DNA from: Acidobacteriota bacterium
Lineage (GTDB): Bacteria; Acidobacteriota; Vicinamibacteria; Vicinamibacterales; CAVVIG01
DNA length: 63,263 bases
Direction: 5' to 3'
NCBI GenBank assembly: GCA_018268955.1
Contig: JAFDVO010000048.1
Coordinates: 1,316-64,578 of the forward strand
The notes below the pieces were generated by a model that worked only from the letters and a program-made list of their open reading frames with translations, was not told where the DNA came from and did no database searches. The position numbers and the translations under genes are program-made. This document shows, piece after piece, positions 1 through 6,596 of this stretch; positions within the stretch are counted from its first letter, which is position 1, and each line of letters begins with the position of its first letter.

Positions 1-546
1 CGTCGGTTCGTCCAGCAGCAGCGCGGCCGGGTGGCCGAAGAGCGCCTGCGCGAGGAGCACGCGGACCTTCTGCCCGCCCTGCAGCTCGCTCATCCTGCGT
101 TCGTGCAGGTCGTTCGGGATGTCGAGACCCTGGAGCAGGATGGCCGCGTCGCTCTCCGCGCCGTAGCCATCCTCCTCGCCGACGATGCCTTCGAGTTCGC
201 CGAGGCGCATCCCGTCCTCGTCGGTCATGTCGGCGCCCTTCTCGTACAGCCGCTCACGCTCCTCGAGGGCGGCCCACAGCCGCTTGTTCCCCATGATGAC
301 CGTGTCGACGACCCGGTACTTGTCGAACGCGAACTGGTCCTGCCGCAGGACGCCGAGCTTCTCAGGCCGCGAGACCGTGCCCTTCTGCGGCGGCAACTCG
401 CCGGTCAGCAGCTTCATGAAGGTCGACTTGCCGGCGCCGTTCGGACCGGTGAGGCCGTAGCGACGGCCGGAGGAGAAGGTGGCGGCCACGTCCTCGAAGA
501 GGATCTTCGAGCCGTACCGCATCGAGACGCCAGAGACGGTGATCAT
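1..546 (-). CDS. ABC-F family ATPase, N-terminal part (runs off the left edge)
   Basis: The open frame runs from an ATG at 546 to base 1, giving 182 codons with no stop. It shows the first ABC domain of an ABC-F protein: Walker A GPNGAGKST at residues 34-42, a signature-like SELQGGQ at about 153-159, and Walker B leading into LLLDEPT at the window edge. The insert between Walker A and the signature (IMGNKRLWAALEERERLY) resembles the YbiT branch. ABC-F proteins are soluble, lack membrane domains and act on ribosomes. The second ABC domain and linker lie outside the window. The ORF has to be read from the DNA because its stop is not in the window. A heptad repeat tract lies 12 bp upstream of the start. 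Confidence 0.9.
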   Translation of the reverse strand, partial: MITVSGVSMRYGSKILFEDVAATFSSGRRYGLTGPNGAGKSTFMKLLTGELPPQKGTVSRPEKLGVLRQDQFAFDKYRVVDTVIMGNKRLWAALEERERLYEKGADMTDEDGMRLGELEGIVGEEDGYGAESDAAILLQGLDIPNDLHERRMSELQGGQKVRVLLAQALFGHPAALLLDEPT

Positions 547-557
547 GGGATTCGGAA

Positions 558-590
558 ATTGCTGACTGCTAATTGCTCATTGCCAATGGG
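558..590. repeat. ATTGCTG-type heptad tract
   Basis: Units in register are ATTGCTG, ACTGCTA, ATTGCTC, ATTGCCA and then ATGGG. It lies between the recX stop (660) and the ABC-F start (546), so it is 3' of recX and 5' of the ABC-F gene. The words match the dialect at 16243-16306. Confidence 0.6.
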
Positions 591-659
591 TCGGAGCGAC
601 CGCGTGGGATGTTCGTCAGGCCCACCGGGCGCAAGCCGCCGAACACGCTATTTTAGCAG

Positions 660-1268
660 CTATTCGGCGGGATCCGCTGTGCGGCCCCGGCGGCCGCGCC
701 TGGCGTTGAGCGCCTCGAGGATGCGGTCCGATTCGAATCCCTGCGTGGCGAGGTAACGGTAGAGGCGCTGGAACTCGCGGTCGTCCTCGATCTGTCGCTC
801 GCCACGGAGCCGGCGCCCCAACGCGGCCAGCAGCAGCGCATCGTCGTCGACCTCGTCGAAGACGGCGTCGAGCGCCTGCCGGGCGACGTCAGGCGCGATG
901 CCGGCCTGCTCGATCTGGCGCTTCACCCGCAAGCGACCGCGCCGCTTGATGCTGGTCTCGGTCCGCGCAATCGCCGCCGCCACCCGCGTGTCGTCCAGGG
1001 CGCGGTCGCCCTTCAGGCGGACGACAGCCGCATCCACGTCATCTGGGTCGTGCCCCTTCCGCAGGAGCCGCTCGCGCACCTGCTTTTCGGAGAGCTCGCG
1101 CCGGGCGAGCAGGCGGAGGGCGGACACGTACGCCGATGGGCCCGGCCGGACAGGCTCCGGGCTCTCGGCTTCCGGCTCCCGGCCGGTCGGCTTTCGGTCG
1201 GTGCGCAGCCTGGATATGGCTGGCTGCGGTGTTCTGGCTCCGCGCCGCACTGGTGTCTCCTTCGTCAA
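660..1268 (-). CDS. recX: RecX-family regulatory protein
   Basis: RecX proteins bind RecA filaments and modulate recombination and SOS activity. The family-typical helical repeats start at AYVSALRLLARRELSE and run through a basic middle (SIKRRGRLRVKRQIEQ) to the C-terminal repeat (YLATQGFESDRILEAL). The full frame gives 202 residues, longer than the usual 150 or so. The first 47 residues are low complexity, and part of them (KPTGREPEAESPEPV) is encoded by a heptad repeat tract. A GTG at 1127 would give a 155-residue protein of normal size, so the annotated start is uncertain. No recA is next to it. Confidence 0.85.
   Translation of the reverse strand: MTKETPVRRGARTPQPAISRLRTDRKPTGREPEAESPEPVRPGPSAYVSALRLLARRELSEKQVRERLLRKGHDPDDVDAAVVRLKGDRALDDTRVAAAIARTETSIKRRGRLRVKRQIEQAGIAPDVARQALDAVFDEVDDDALLLAALGRRLRGERQIEDDREFQRLYRYLATQGFESDRILEALNARRGRRGRTADPAE
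1153..1201. repeat. GGCTCCG/GGCTTCC heptad tract at the recX 5' end
   Basis: Consecutive 7-bp words on the plus strand are GGCTCCG, GGCTCTC, GGCTTCC and GGCTCCC, then an 8-bp GGCCGGTC and GGCTTTC. The tract lies 3' of the four-helix-bundle gene and is either upstream of recX or in its first codons. It belongs to the same dialect as 1745-1893, 3100-3380, 24676-24780 and 44885-45105. Confidence 0.6.
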
Positions 1269-1340
1269 CTTCGCGTCTGGCCTCGACCGCGTGGCTACAG
1301 GGCTGCGCGGGCGTTGGGGGGCGAGGAATGCGTTCCGCTC

Positions 1341-1703
1341 TCACTCACGCGTCTCGAGGCGGATGATCATCGCTTGAAGACCACGCTGGAGCTCGGAGTA
1401 CTGACCCAGAAGCGGTTCCACGGCCGATTCTGTCACGTAATCCAACCGCTGAGCGACGGTCAGCAGGTAGTGGGTCTCCGCCGCCGAGCCATTGGCGAGG
1501 TTGAGGAAATTGACATATTCGCGCGTGGTTCGTCGTGCAGAACCTTCAACGATGTTTGTTGCCGTCGAGAGCGCAGAGCGCCGGAGCTGGTCCTGGAGGC
1601 CAAATCGCTCCGAAGAAGGAAGTGCTTTGGTGACGCCGTATGCGGCGATCAGCAGCGAGTCCGCCAGCGAGAAGACACGCAGCTTCCGATGGTCACGAGC
1701 CAT
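1341..1703 (-). CDS. Four-helix-bundle protein (23S rRNA intervening-sequence protein family)
   Basis: The 120-residue product matches the S23/four-helix-bundle family. The opening MARDHRKLRVFSLADSLL, the central LQDQLRRSALSTATNIVEGS and the following YVNFLNLANGSAAETHYLL are the typical helices. Relatives are encoded in 23S rRNA intervening sequences or as stand-alone genes; their molecular role is not settled. The frame stays open upstream to 1787, but the family begins at the ATG at 1703, which I use. No rRNA is near, so this is the stand-alone type. Confidence 0.85.
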   Translation of the reverse strand: MARDHRKLRVFSLADSLLIAAYGVTKALPSSERFGLQDQLRRSALSTATNIVEGSARRTTREYVNFLNLANGSAAETHYLLTVAQRLDYVTESAVEPLLGQYSELQRGLQAMIIRLETRE

Positions 1704-1744
1704 GAGGTTGCTTGCGGATGAGCAACCGTCATTCCAAGTCAGCA

Positions 1745-1893
1745 GTGAAGGAGCCGAGAGCCCGGAGCCTTCTAGGCTGTCGGCCATGGTCGGAAGCCGA
1801 CCGCGCCGGAAGTCCGAAGCCCAAAGCCTCCAGGCTGCCGAAGGCTGAAGCCGACTGCGCCTGAAGCCCGGAGCCCGGAGCCCGAAGCCCTTG
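1745..1893. repeat. AGCCCGA/AGCCCGG heptad tract
   Basis: Repeated words such as GAGCCCG, GAAGCCC and GGAGCCC fill the gap downstream of the pilT stop (1901). The clearest in-register run is at about 1865-1893. An interspersed GAAGCCGAC word recurs in other tracts of this dialect. Confidence 0.6.
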
Positions 1894-1900
1894 AGACGCG

Positions 1901-3058
1901 TCAGCTCCCGAACCGCGTAATCTCCGGCGCCCCCTTGAGGACGACCTTGGCCATCTCGTCGCGGCTGATGTCGGAGGTGGTGGAGATGCCCTGGACCTTC
2001 AGCTTGAACTCGTCGACGTTCGACGCCCAGCGCAGCGCTTCCTCGTAGGAGACGAGGCCCGCCTGATACAGGCCGAAGATCGACTGATCGAACGTCTGCA
2101 TCCCGTACTGCGACGTGCCTGCCGCGATGGCGCCGTGGATCAGGTGCGTCTTTTCCTTGTCCACGATGCAGTCGCGGATGAAGGGGGTGCTGATCATCAC
2201 TTCAACGGCCGGGGCGCGGCCGTTGGCGTCGGCGCGGGGCATCAGGCGCTGCGAGATGACCGCGCGCAGCACGCTCGCGAGCTGCAGGCGGACCTGCTTC
2301 TGCTGGTGCGGCGGAAAGACGGCGATGATGCGGTTGATCGTCTCGGTGGCGTCGAGGGTGTGCAGGGTGGAGAAGACCAGGTGGCCCGTTTCCGCAGCGA
2401 GGAGGCCGGTCTCGATTGTCTCGAAGTCGCGCATTTCGCCGACGAGAATGACGTCCGGGTCCTGGCGCAGCGCGCTGCGCAGCGCCTGCGCGAACGACCG
2501 GGTGTCGACCGAGACCTCACGCTGGTTGACGATCGATTTCTGGTCGCGGTGCAGGAACTCGATCGGATCCTCGACGGTCATCACGTGCGTGCAACGCGTG
2601 CGGTTGATGTGATCCACCATCGCGGCGAGCGTGGTCGACTTACCTGAACCGGTGGTGCCGGTGACGAGCACCAGCCCGCGTTCCTCTTCGGCGATCCGCT
2701 TCAGGACGGGCGGGAGCCCGAGGTCGTCCACCGACCGGATGTGCATCGGGATGACGCGGAGGACGAGCCCGACGGTGCCGCGCTGCTGGAAGATGTTGCA
2801 GCGGAAGCGGCCGAGGCCGGGCACGCTGTAGGCGAGGTCGACCTCCTGCGCTTCCTTGAAGCGTTGCCGTTGCGAGGTGGACATGACGGCCGCGCTCATG
2901 GCGACCACGTCCTCGTGGTCGAGCCGCTTCTCCTCGGTGGCCGGAATCAGCGTGCCGCGCACGCGCATCATCGGATAGCTGCCGACCTTGAGGTGCAGGT
3001 CGGAAGCCCCGGCGTCTACCGCAATTTTCAGGAGGTCGTTGACGTGCATCTCACTCAC
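1901..3058 (-). CDS. pilT: Type IV pilus retraction ATPase PilT
   Basis: PilT is a hexameric cytoplasmic ATPase that powers pilus depolymerisation for twitching motility. The 385-residue product has the usual PilT length. It carries the N-terminal PAS-like region (ASDLHLKVGSYPMMRVRG), Walker A GTTGSGKST at about 134-142, the Asp box TVEDPIE at 161-167, Walker B DPDVILVGEMRD and the His box STLHTLDA. The start is the codon at 3058 (GTG). No other pilus assembly genes are nearby; the only pilin-like gene in the window is at 58741. Confidence 0.95.
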   Translation of the reverse strand: MSEMHVNDLLKIAVDAGASDLHLKVGSYPMMRVRGTLIPATEEKRLDHEDVVAMSAAVMSTSQRQRFKEAQEVDLAYSVPGLGRFRCNIFQQRGTVGLVLRVIPMHIRSVDDLGLPPVLKRIAEEERGLVLVTGTTGSGKSTTLAAMVDHINRTRCTHVMTVEDPIEFLHRDQKSIVNQREVSVDTRSFAQALRSALRQDPDVILVGEMRDFETIETGLLAAETGHLVFSTLHTLDATETINRIIAVFPPHQQKQVRLQLASVLRAVISQRLMPRADANGRAPAVEVMISTPFIRDCIVDKEKTHLIHGAIAAGTSQYGMQTFDQSIFGLYQAGLVSYEEALRWASNVDEFKLKVQGISTTSDISRDEMAKVVLKGAPEITRFGS

Positions 3059-3099
3059 CCTGGGAACGGATCACTGCGCGTGCTGTCGCGCGCGGACAC

Positions 3100-3380
3100 G
3101 ACGCGCGCGGAAGCCCGACCTGGCTCCGGGCTTCTGGCTCCCGGCTTCGGGGCTCGTCGACTTCTGGCCCCTGAGCACCCACCGGCTGTTCTTGCAAACT
3201 CTCGCCCTCAGCGGGGCCCACGGCCCGAAGCGTGGCGAGGCTATCTGAGCCCAACGCCGACGCGGACCGAAGCCCGAAGCCCAGAGCCCGAAGCCCATTC
3301 AGGCTTTCGTTGGGGCCAAGCGCCGACACGGCCAAGAGCCCAGAGCCCGAAGCCTGGAGCCTGAAGGGTAGAGCCCGAAG
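3100..3380. repeat. GCCCGAAG-dialect word tract in the pilT-ilvE gap
   Basis: The 513-bp gap between pilT (start 3058) and ilvE (stop 3572) has no convincing gene. Most of it is filled by 7-bp words: CGAAGCC, CAGAGCC and CGAAGCC again at about 3280-3300 and 3337-3375. Inverse-orientation words (GGCTCCGGGCTTCTGG) occur at about 3118-3150. Orientation therefore switches inside one tract. Confidence 0.6.
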
Positions 3381-3466
3381 GGTGGAACCCCGCCGTGTGT
3401 CTCTGAACAGGTATCGGTTCGTGAGGGGCGGAGCGGGAGAGACGGCGGGAAAGTGAGGCTGGAGAG

Positions 3467-3556
3467 GTTAGACGTTAGAAGTAGACGACCTCGGCCGTGT
3501 GGCTCCGGGCCGTCGTTCGAGACTCCCGTTCCGAAGTCTCACCTCTAACGTCTAAC
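3467..3556. repeat. Inverted heptad pair (GTTAGAC / TCTAACG), possible ilvE 3' hairpin
   Basis: GTTAGACGTTAGA at 3467-3479 is perfectly complementary to TCTAACGTCTAAC at 3544-3556, a 13-bp stem around a 64-nt spacer. Each arm is two copies of a heptad. It starts 15 bp after the ilvE stop. A smaller GAGACT/AGTCTC pair sits inside the loop. Confidence 0.65.
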
Positions 3557-3571
3557 GCCGACGACGTTCAG

Positions 3572-4546
3572 CTACGCCTTCGTTGCGCTCGCCTGCGCGC
3601 GGTCGCGCAGATGTGCCTCGTCCGCGTAGACGTAGGTGAGCCAGCCGTGCGTGTCCGGCACGTCGCCGTTGACGACGGCGAAGAAGGCGCTCTGCAGGGC
3701 GGCCGTGACCGGGCCGCGCTTGCCGCTGCCGATCTTGATCTTGTCGATCGAGCGGATCGGCGTCACCTCAGCGGCGGTGCCGGTGAAGAAGCACTCGTCG
3801 GCGATGTAGAGCGCCTCGCGCGGGATGTTCGTCTCGGTCACGGTGTAGCCGAGGTCGCGCGCGAGCGTCACGATCGAGTCGCGCGTGATGCCGCCCAGGA
3901 CCGACGCGCTGAGCGGCGGCGTGTAGATGACGTTGTCGCGCACCATGAAGATGTTCTGGCCGCTGCCCTCGCTGACGTTGCCGTAGACGTCGAGCGCAAT
4001 GCCCTCCGAGTACCCATCGGCGAGCGCTTCCATCTTGATCAGCTGCGAGTTGGCGTAGTTCGCCGTGGCTTTCGCCATGGCGGGCAGCGTGTTGGGTGCG
4101 AGCCTCGACCAGCTCGATACCTTGACGTCGGTGCCCTGCTCGAGGGCGTCGGCGCCGAGGTAGGCGCCCCACTCCCACACCATGATCGCGGCATTAACCG
4201 GGTTCGGGAACGGGTTCACACCGAGCGTGTCGTAGCCGCGGTACACGAGCGGGCGGATATAGCACGCCTTCATCTTGTTCGCGCGGACCGTCTCCAGCAC
4301 CGCGTCGCGCCAGCCGTTCAGGTCCAGCGGGTACTCCATGCGGTAGATCTTCGCGGAGTTGACCAGGCGAACCATGTGCTCGTCGAGGCGGAAGACAGCC
4401 GAGCCCTTCGGCGTCGCATAGCAGCGCGCGCCTTCGAACACCCCACTGCCGTAGTGGACGACGTGCGACGCAATGTGAATCGTCGCATCCTTCCACTCCA
4501 CGAGCTTCCCGTTCATCCAGATCAAGCCGGTCCCCGGAAACGACAT
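3572..4546 (-). CDS. ilvE: Branched-chain amino acid aminotransferase
   Basis: A class IV PLP-dependent transaminase that interconverts Leu/Ile/Val with their 2-oxo acids. The 324-residue protein shows the BCAT opening ([18 protein letters not shown]), the substrate-loop motif [11 protein letters not shown], the presumed PLP lysine at 159 in [12 protein letters not shown], and [18 protein letters not shown] before the PLP-phosphate region GGITRDSI. The ATG at 4546 is preceded by AAGGAGAG, a good ribosome-binding site. The gene stands alone, not in an ilv operon. The leucine-degradation cluster at the right end could use its product. Confidence 0.95.
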   Translation of the reverse strand: MSFPGTGLIWMNGKLVEWKDATIHIASHVVHYGSGVFEGARCYATPKGSAVFRLDEHMVRLVNSAKIYRMEYPLDLNGWRDAVLETVRANKMKACYIRPLVYRGYDTLGVNPFPNPVNAAIMVWEWGAYLGADALEQGTDVKVSSWSRLAPNTLPAMAKATANYANSQLIKMEALADGYSEGIALDVYGNVSEGSGQNIFMVRDNVIYTPPLSASVLGGITRDSIVTLARDLGYTVTETNIPREALYIADECFFTGTAAEVTPIRSIDKIKIGSGKRGPVTAALQSAFFAVVNGDVPDTHGWLTYVYADEAHLRDRAQASATKA

Positions 4547-4736
4547 CTGTACTCTCCTTACGGGAAGATTCTAATGCACGAGGGAGAGGGCAGGAAAACT
4601 AACCGGCAGTCACGACCCTCACGCACAAACGCAGGGACGCTGAAACGTAGGACTCGAAAGAAGCAGAATGGGCGGCCGCGGGTGCAGCTGGCGCCGTCGC
4701 CGTCTACCCGATCGGAACGGCTGCCGGTCACCAGCC

Positions 4737-4815
4737 CGCGTTCTCGCGTTTCTGCGTTGCCGCGTTTCTGGTTGCCGCGTTTCTGCGTTGCTGCGTTGCC
4801 GCGTTCCTGCCTCGC
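4737..4815. repeat. GCGTTNCT octamer tract touching the kinase stop codon
   Basis: About nine 8-bp words on the plus strand: GCGTTCTC, GCGTTTCT, GCGTTGCC, GCGTTTCT, GCGTTGCT, GCGTTGCC, GCGTTCCT and variants. On the coding strand the words read AACGCAGM. The kinase's last codons (GAA ACG CAG, then TAG) fit the same word, so the stop codon lies in the edge of the tract. Confidence 0.65.
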
Positions 4816-5792
4816 TACTGCGTTTCCCCGCAGAACGGGCAGCGGTCGCTGCGGGCGTGGAGCGGCTTGCGGCAGTGCCAGCAGAAGCGGGCGGGCGGCG
4901 TCTCGCGTGCCTTGAGCCGCGTGTGGATGTCGCTGACCTCGGCGGCGCTGCTCTCGACAGGCAGTGGCGTCCGCGGCGTCCGGCGGGGATCGGTGGCGGC
5001 CCGTGCGGCCAGGATGTCCTCGAGCACCTCACCGGCCCGCTGGTAACGTCCGGCCAGCTCGGGCGCCATCGCCTTGAGCACGATGTCGTTGATGACCCGC
5101 GGGACGTTCGGGTTCCGCGTCCTGACCGACACCAGCAACTCGCCACGAATCAGCCGATCGAGATCCGTGGGTGTCGGCGTGTCGTACGGGAGATCGCCGG
5201 TCAACATCTGGAACATCGTCACGCCGAGCGAGTAGATATCGCTCGCGAACATCGCCCGCCCCTGGAACTGCTCCGGCGCCATATACGGCGGGCTGCCGAT
5301 GACCGTCGTACCGTGCGCGGCGGCTTCGAGATACCGCGAGGTGCCGAAGTCGGCCACCTTCAGGAGACCGGCCTCGGACACGAGCACGTTCGAGGGGCGG
5401 AGATCCCGATGCAGGACACCATGACGATGGGCGTGGTCGAGCGCGTTGCAGATCTGGCAGGTGTAGTCGAGCGCCGTCGGCACGTCGAGCGATCCCGCCC
5501 GCGTGATGACCGACTCGAGCGTCTCGCCCTTGACGTATTCCATCACGATGAAGAAGACGTTCTCCTGCTTCTCCGCCGTAAGGATGGTGACGATGTTGGG
5601 ATGGCTCAGCGCGGCGAGCAGGCGCGGCTCGCGCAGCAGTTCGCCGAAGTCGCTGTTCTGCCGGTGGGGGACCTTGAGGGCCACCTTCTTGTCAATCCAC
5701 GTGTCCAGCGCGAGGTAGACGGTGCCGAACCCGCCGCTGCCGATCGTGGAGAGGATCTTGTACTTGCCGACTATCTGGTCCCGGAAGAACAT
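4815..5792 (-). CDS. Serine/threonine protein kinase with C-terminal zinc ribbon
   Basis: A 325-residue Hanks-type kinase. The glycine loop IGSGGFGTVY is at 17-26, VALK lysine at 40, catalytic HRDLRPSN at 128-135 (Arg in place of the usual Lys), DFG at 148-150 and the activation segment SPPYMAPEQ at 167-175. After a Pro/Arg-rich linker the C-terminus carries CWHC and CPFC, a likely zinc ribbon. No membrane segment is visible, so it is probably cytoplasmic. The frame is open further upstream, but the ATG at 5792 fits the kinase start and leaves 27 bp to the divergent rsmE. Confidence 0.93.
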   Translation of the reverse strand: MFFRDQIVGKYKILSTIGSGGFGTVYLALDTWIDKKVALKVPHRQNSDFGELLREPRLLAALSHPNIVTILTAEKQENVFFIVMEYVKGETLESVITRAGSLDVPTALDYTCQICNALDHAHRHGVLHRDLRPSNVLVSEAGLLKVADFGTSRYLEAAAHGTTVIGSPPYMAPEQFQGRAMFASDIYSLGVTMFQMLTGDLPYDTPTPTDLDRLIRGELLVSVRTRNPNVPRVINDIVLKAMAPELAGRYQRAGEVLEDILAARAATDPRRTPRTPLPVESSAAEVSDIHTRLKARETPPARFCWHCRKPLHARSDRCPFCGETQ

Positions 5793-5819
5793 CAGCCGTC
5801 GGCCAGTATAGTACGGTCG
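5793..5819. promoter_or_regulatory. 27-bp divergent promoter between kinase and rsmE
   Basis: The whole gap is 27 bp. On the plus strand TATAGT at 5807-5812 is a 5/6 match to a -10 box, and its expected start site falls on or next to the rsmE ATG at 5820. Read on the minus strand, the same bases give TATACT, also 5/6, about 12 nt from the kinase ATG. The -10 core is nearly symmetric (AGTATAGTAC). No good -35 is visible. Confidence 0.45.
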
Positions 5820-6566
5820 ATGTCCATCCATCGCTTCTTTGCGCCTGCCCTCGATCCGGGCGACGACCTTGTCGACCTCCCTCGTGACGAGGCCGAGCAC
5901 CTCACGCGGGTCCTGCGGCTGGGCGCGGGCGACACGGTGTCGGTCTTCAACGGTCGCGGCGACGAGTTCCTCGGGCGTGTTGTTGCCGCGGCACGGCGAG
6001 AGGCCCGCGTGCAGGTGCTGTCGCGCCAGGAGCCAGCGCCGGAGTCGACGACGGCGATCACGCTCGTGCAGGCGGTGCTCAAGGGCGACAAGATGGATGA
6101 CGTCGTGCGGGACGCCGTGATGCTGGGAGCCGTTGCAATTCAACCGATCGTGACCAGACGGACTGAAGTCACCGTGGCCGCCCTGATGCGGGGGGCGCGC
6201 GTCGCGCGATGGCAGCGCGTGGCGCTCGCGTCGGTGAAGCAGGCGCGCCGCGCGTTCCTTCCTGAAATCCTTACGCCCCTCACCTTCGAAACGTGGCTCG
6301 ACGAGCCCGCGCCGGATCTCCGCGTGATGTGCGTGGAACCTGCCATCGACGGTGCCGAACCGCTCACCGCGCTGCGCACGGCACCGGTCCCGTCATCGGC
6401 CGCGCTGCTCGTCGGCCCCGAGGGTGGCTGGGAGCCGGGAGAGTGTCAGCAGGCGTGGCAGCGGGGCCTGCGGCTCGTCTCGCTGGGAGGACGGACGCTC
6501 AGGGCCGACGCCGTGCCCATTGCCGCGCTCAGTGTGCTGCAGTTCCTCTGGGACCATTCGTGTTAG
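5820..6566 (+). CDS. rsmE: 16S rRNA (uracil-1498-N3)-methyltransferase RsmE
   Basis: A SPOUT-class methyltransferase that methylates U1498 of 16S rRNA using S-adenosylmethionine. The 248-residue product starts MSIHRFFAP and has a PUA-like N-terminal part (LPRDEAEHLTRVLRLGAGD). It also has VKQARR at 139-144 and the trefoil-knot SAM motifs LLVGPEGGW (196-204) and LGGRTLRAD (222-230). The ATG at 5820 has no ribosome-binding site and almost no room for a leader, suggesting a leaderless transcript. The signal-peptide gene downstream starts 30 bp after its stop. Confidence 0.95.
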   Translation: MSIHRFFAPALDPGDDLVDLPRDEAEHLTRVLRLGAGDTVSVFNGRGDEFLGRVVAAARREARVQVLSRQEPAPESTTAITLVQAVLKGDKMDDVVRDAVMLGAVAIQPIVTRRTEVTVAALMRGARVARWQRVALASVKQARRAFLPEILTPLTFETWLDEPAPDLRVMCVEPAIDGAEPLTALRTAPVPSSAALLVGPEGGWEPGECQQAWQRGLRLVSLGGRTLRADAVPIAALSVLQFLWDHSC

Positions 6567-6596
6567 CATCTCGCGTCTTCTTTTCCCCCAGCATTC

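Noticed and set aside
31..756. Plus-strand ORF of 241 codons at the left edge
   Set aside because: It lies opposite the ABC-F gene, whose Walker A, signature and Walker B motifs are clear on the minus strand.
3497..4915. Long plus-strand ORF of 472 codons
   Set aside because: It is antisense to ilvE and the kinase end; its Arg/Val-rich translation is the usual shadow of a GC-rich gene.
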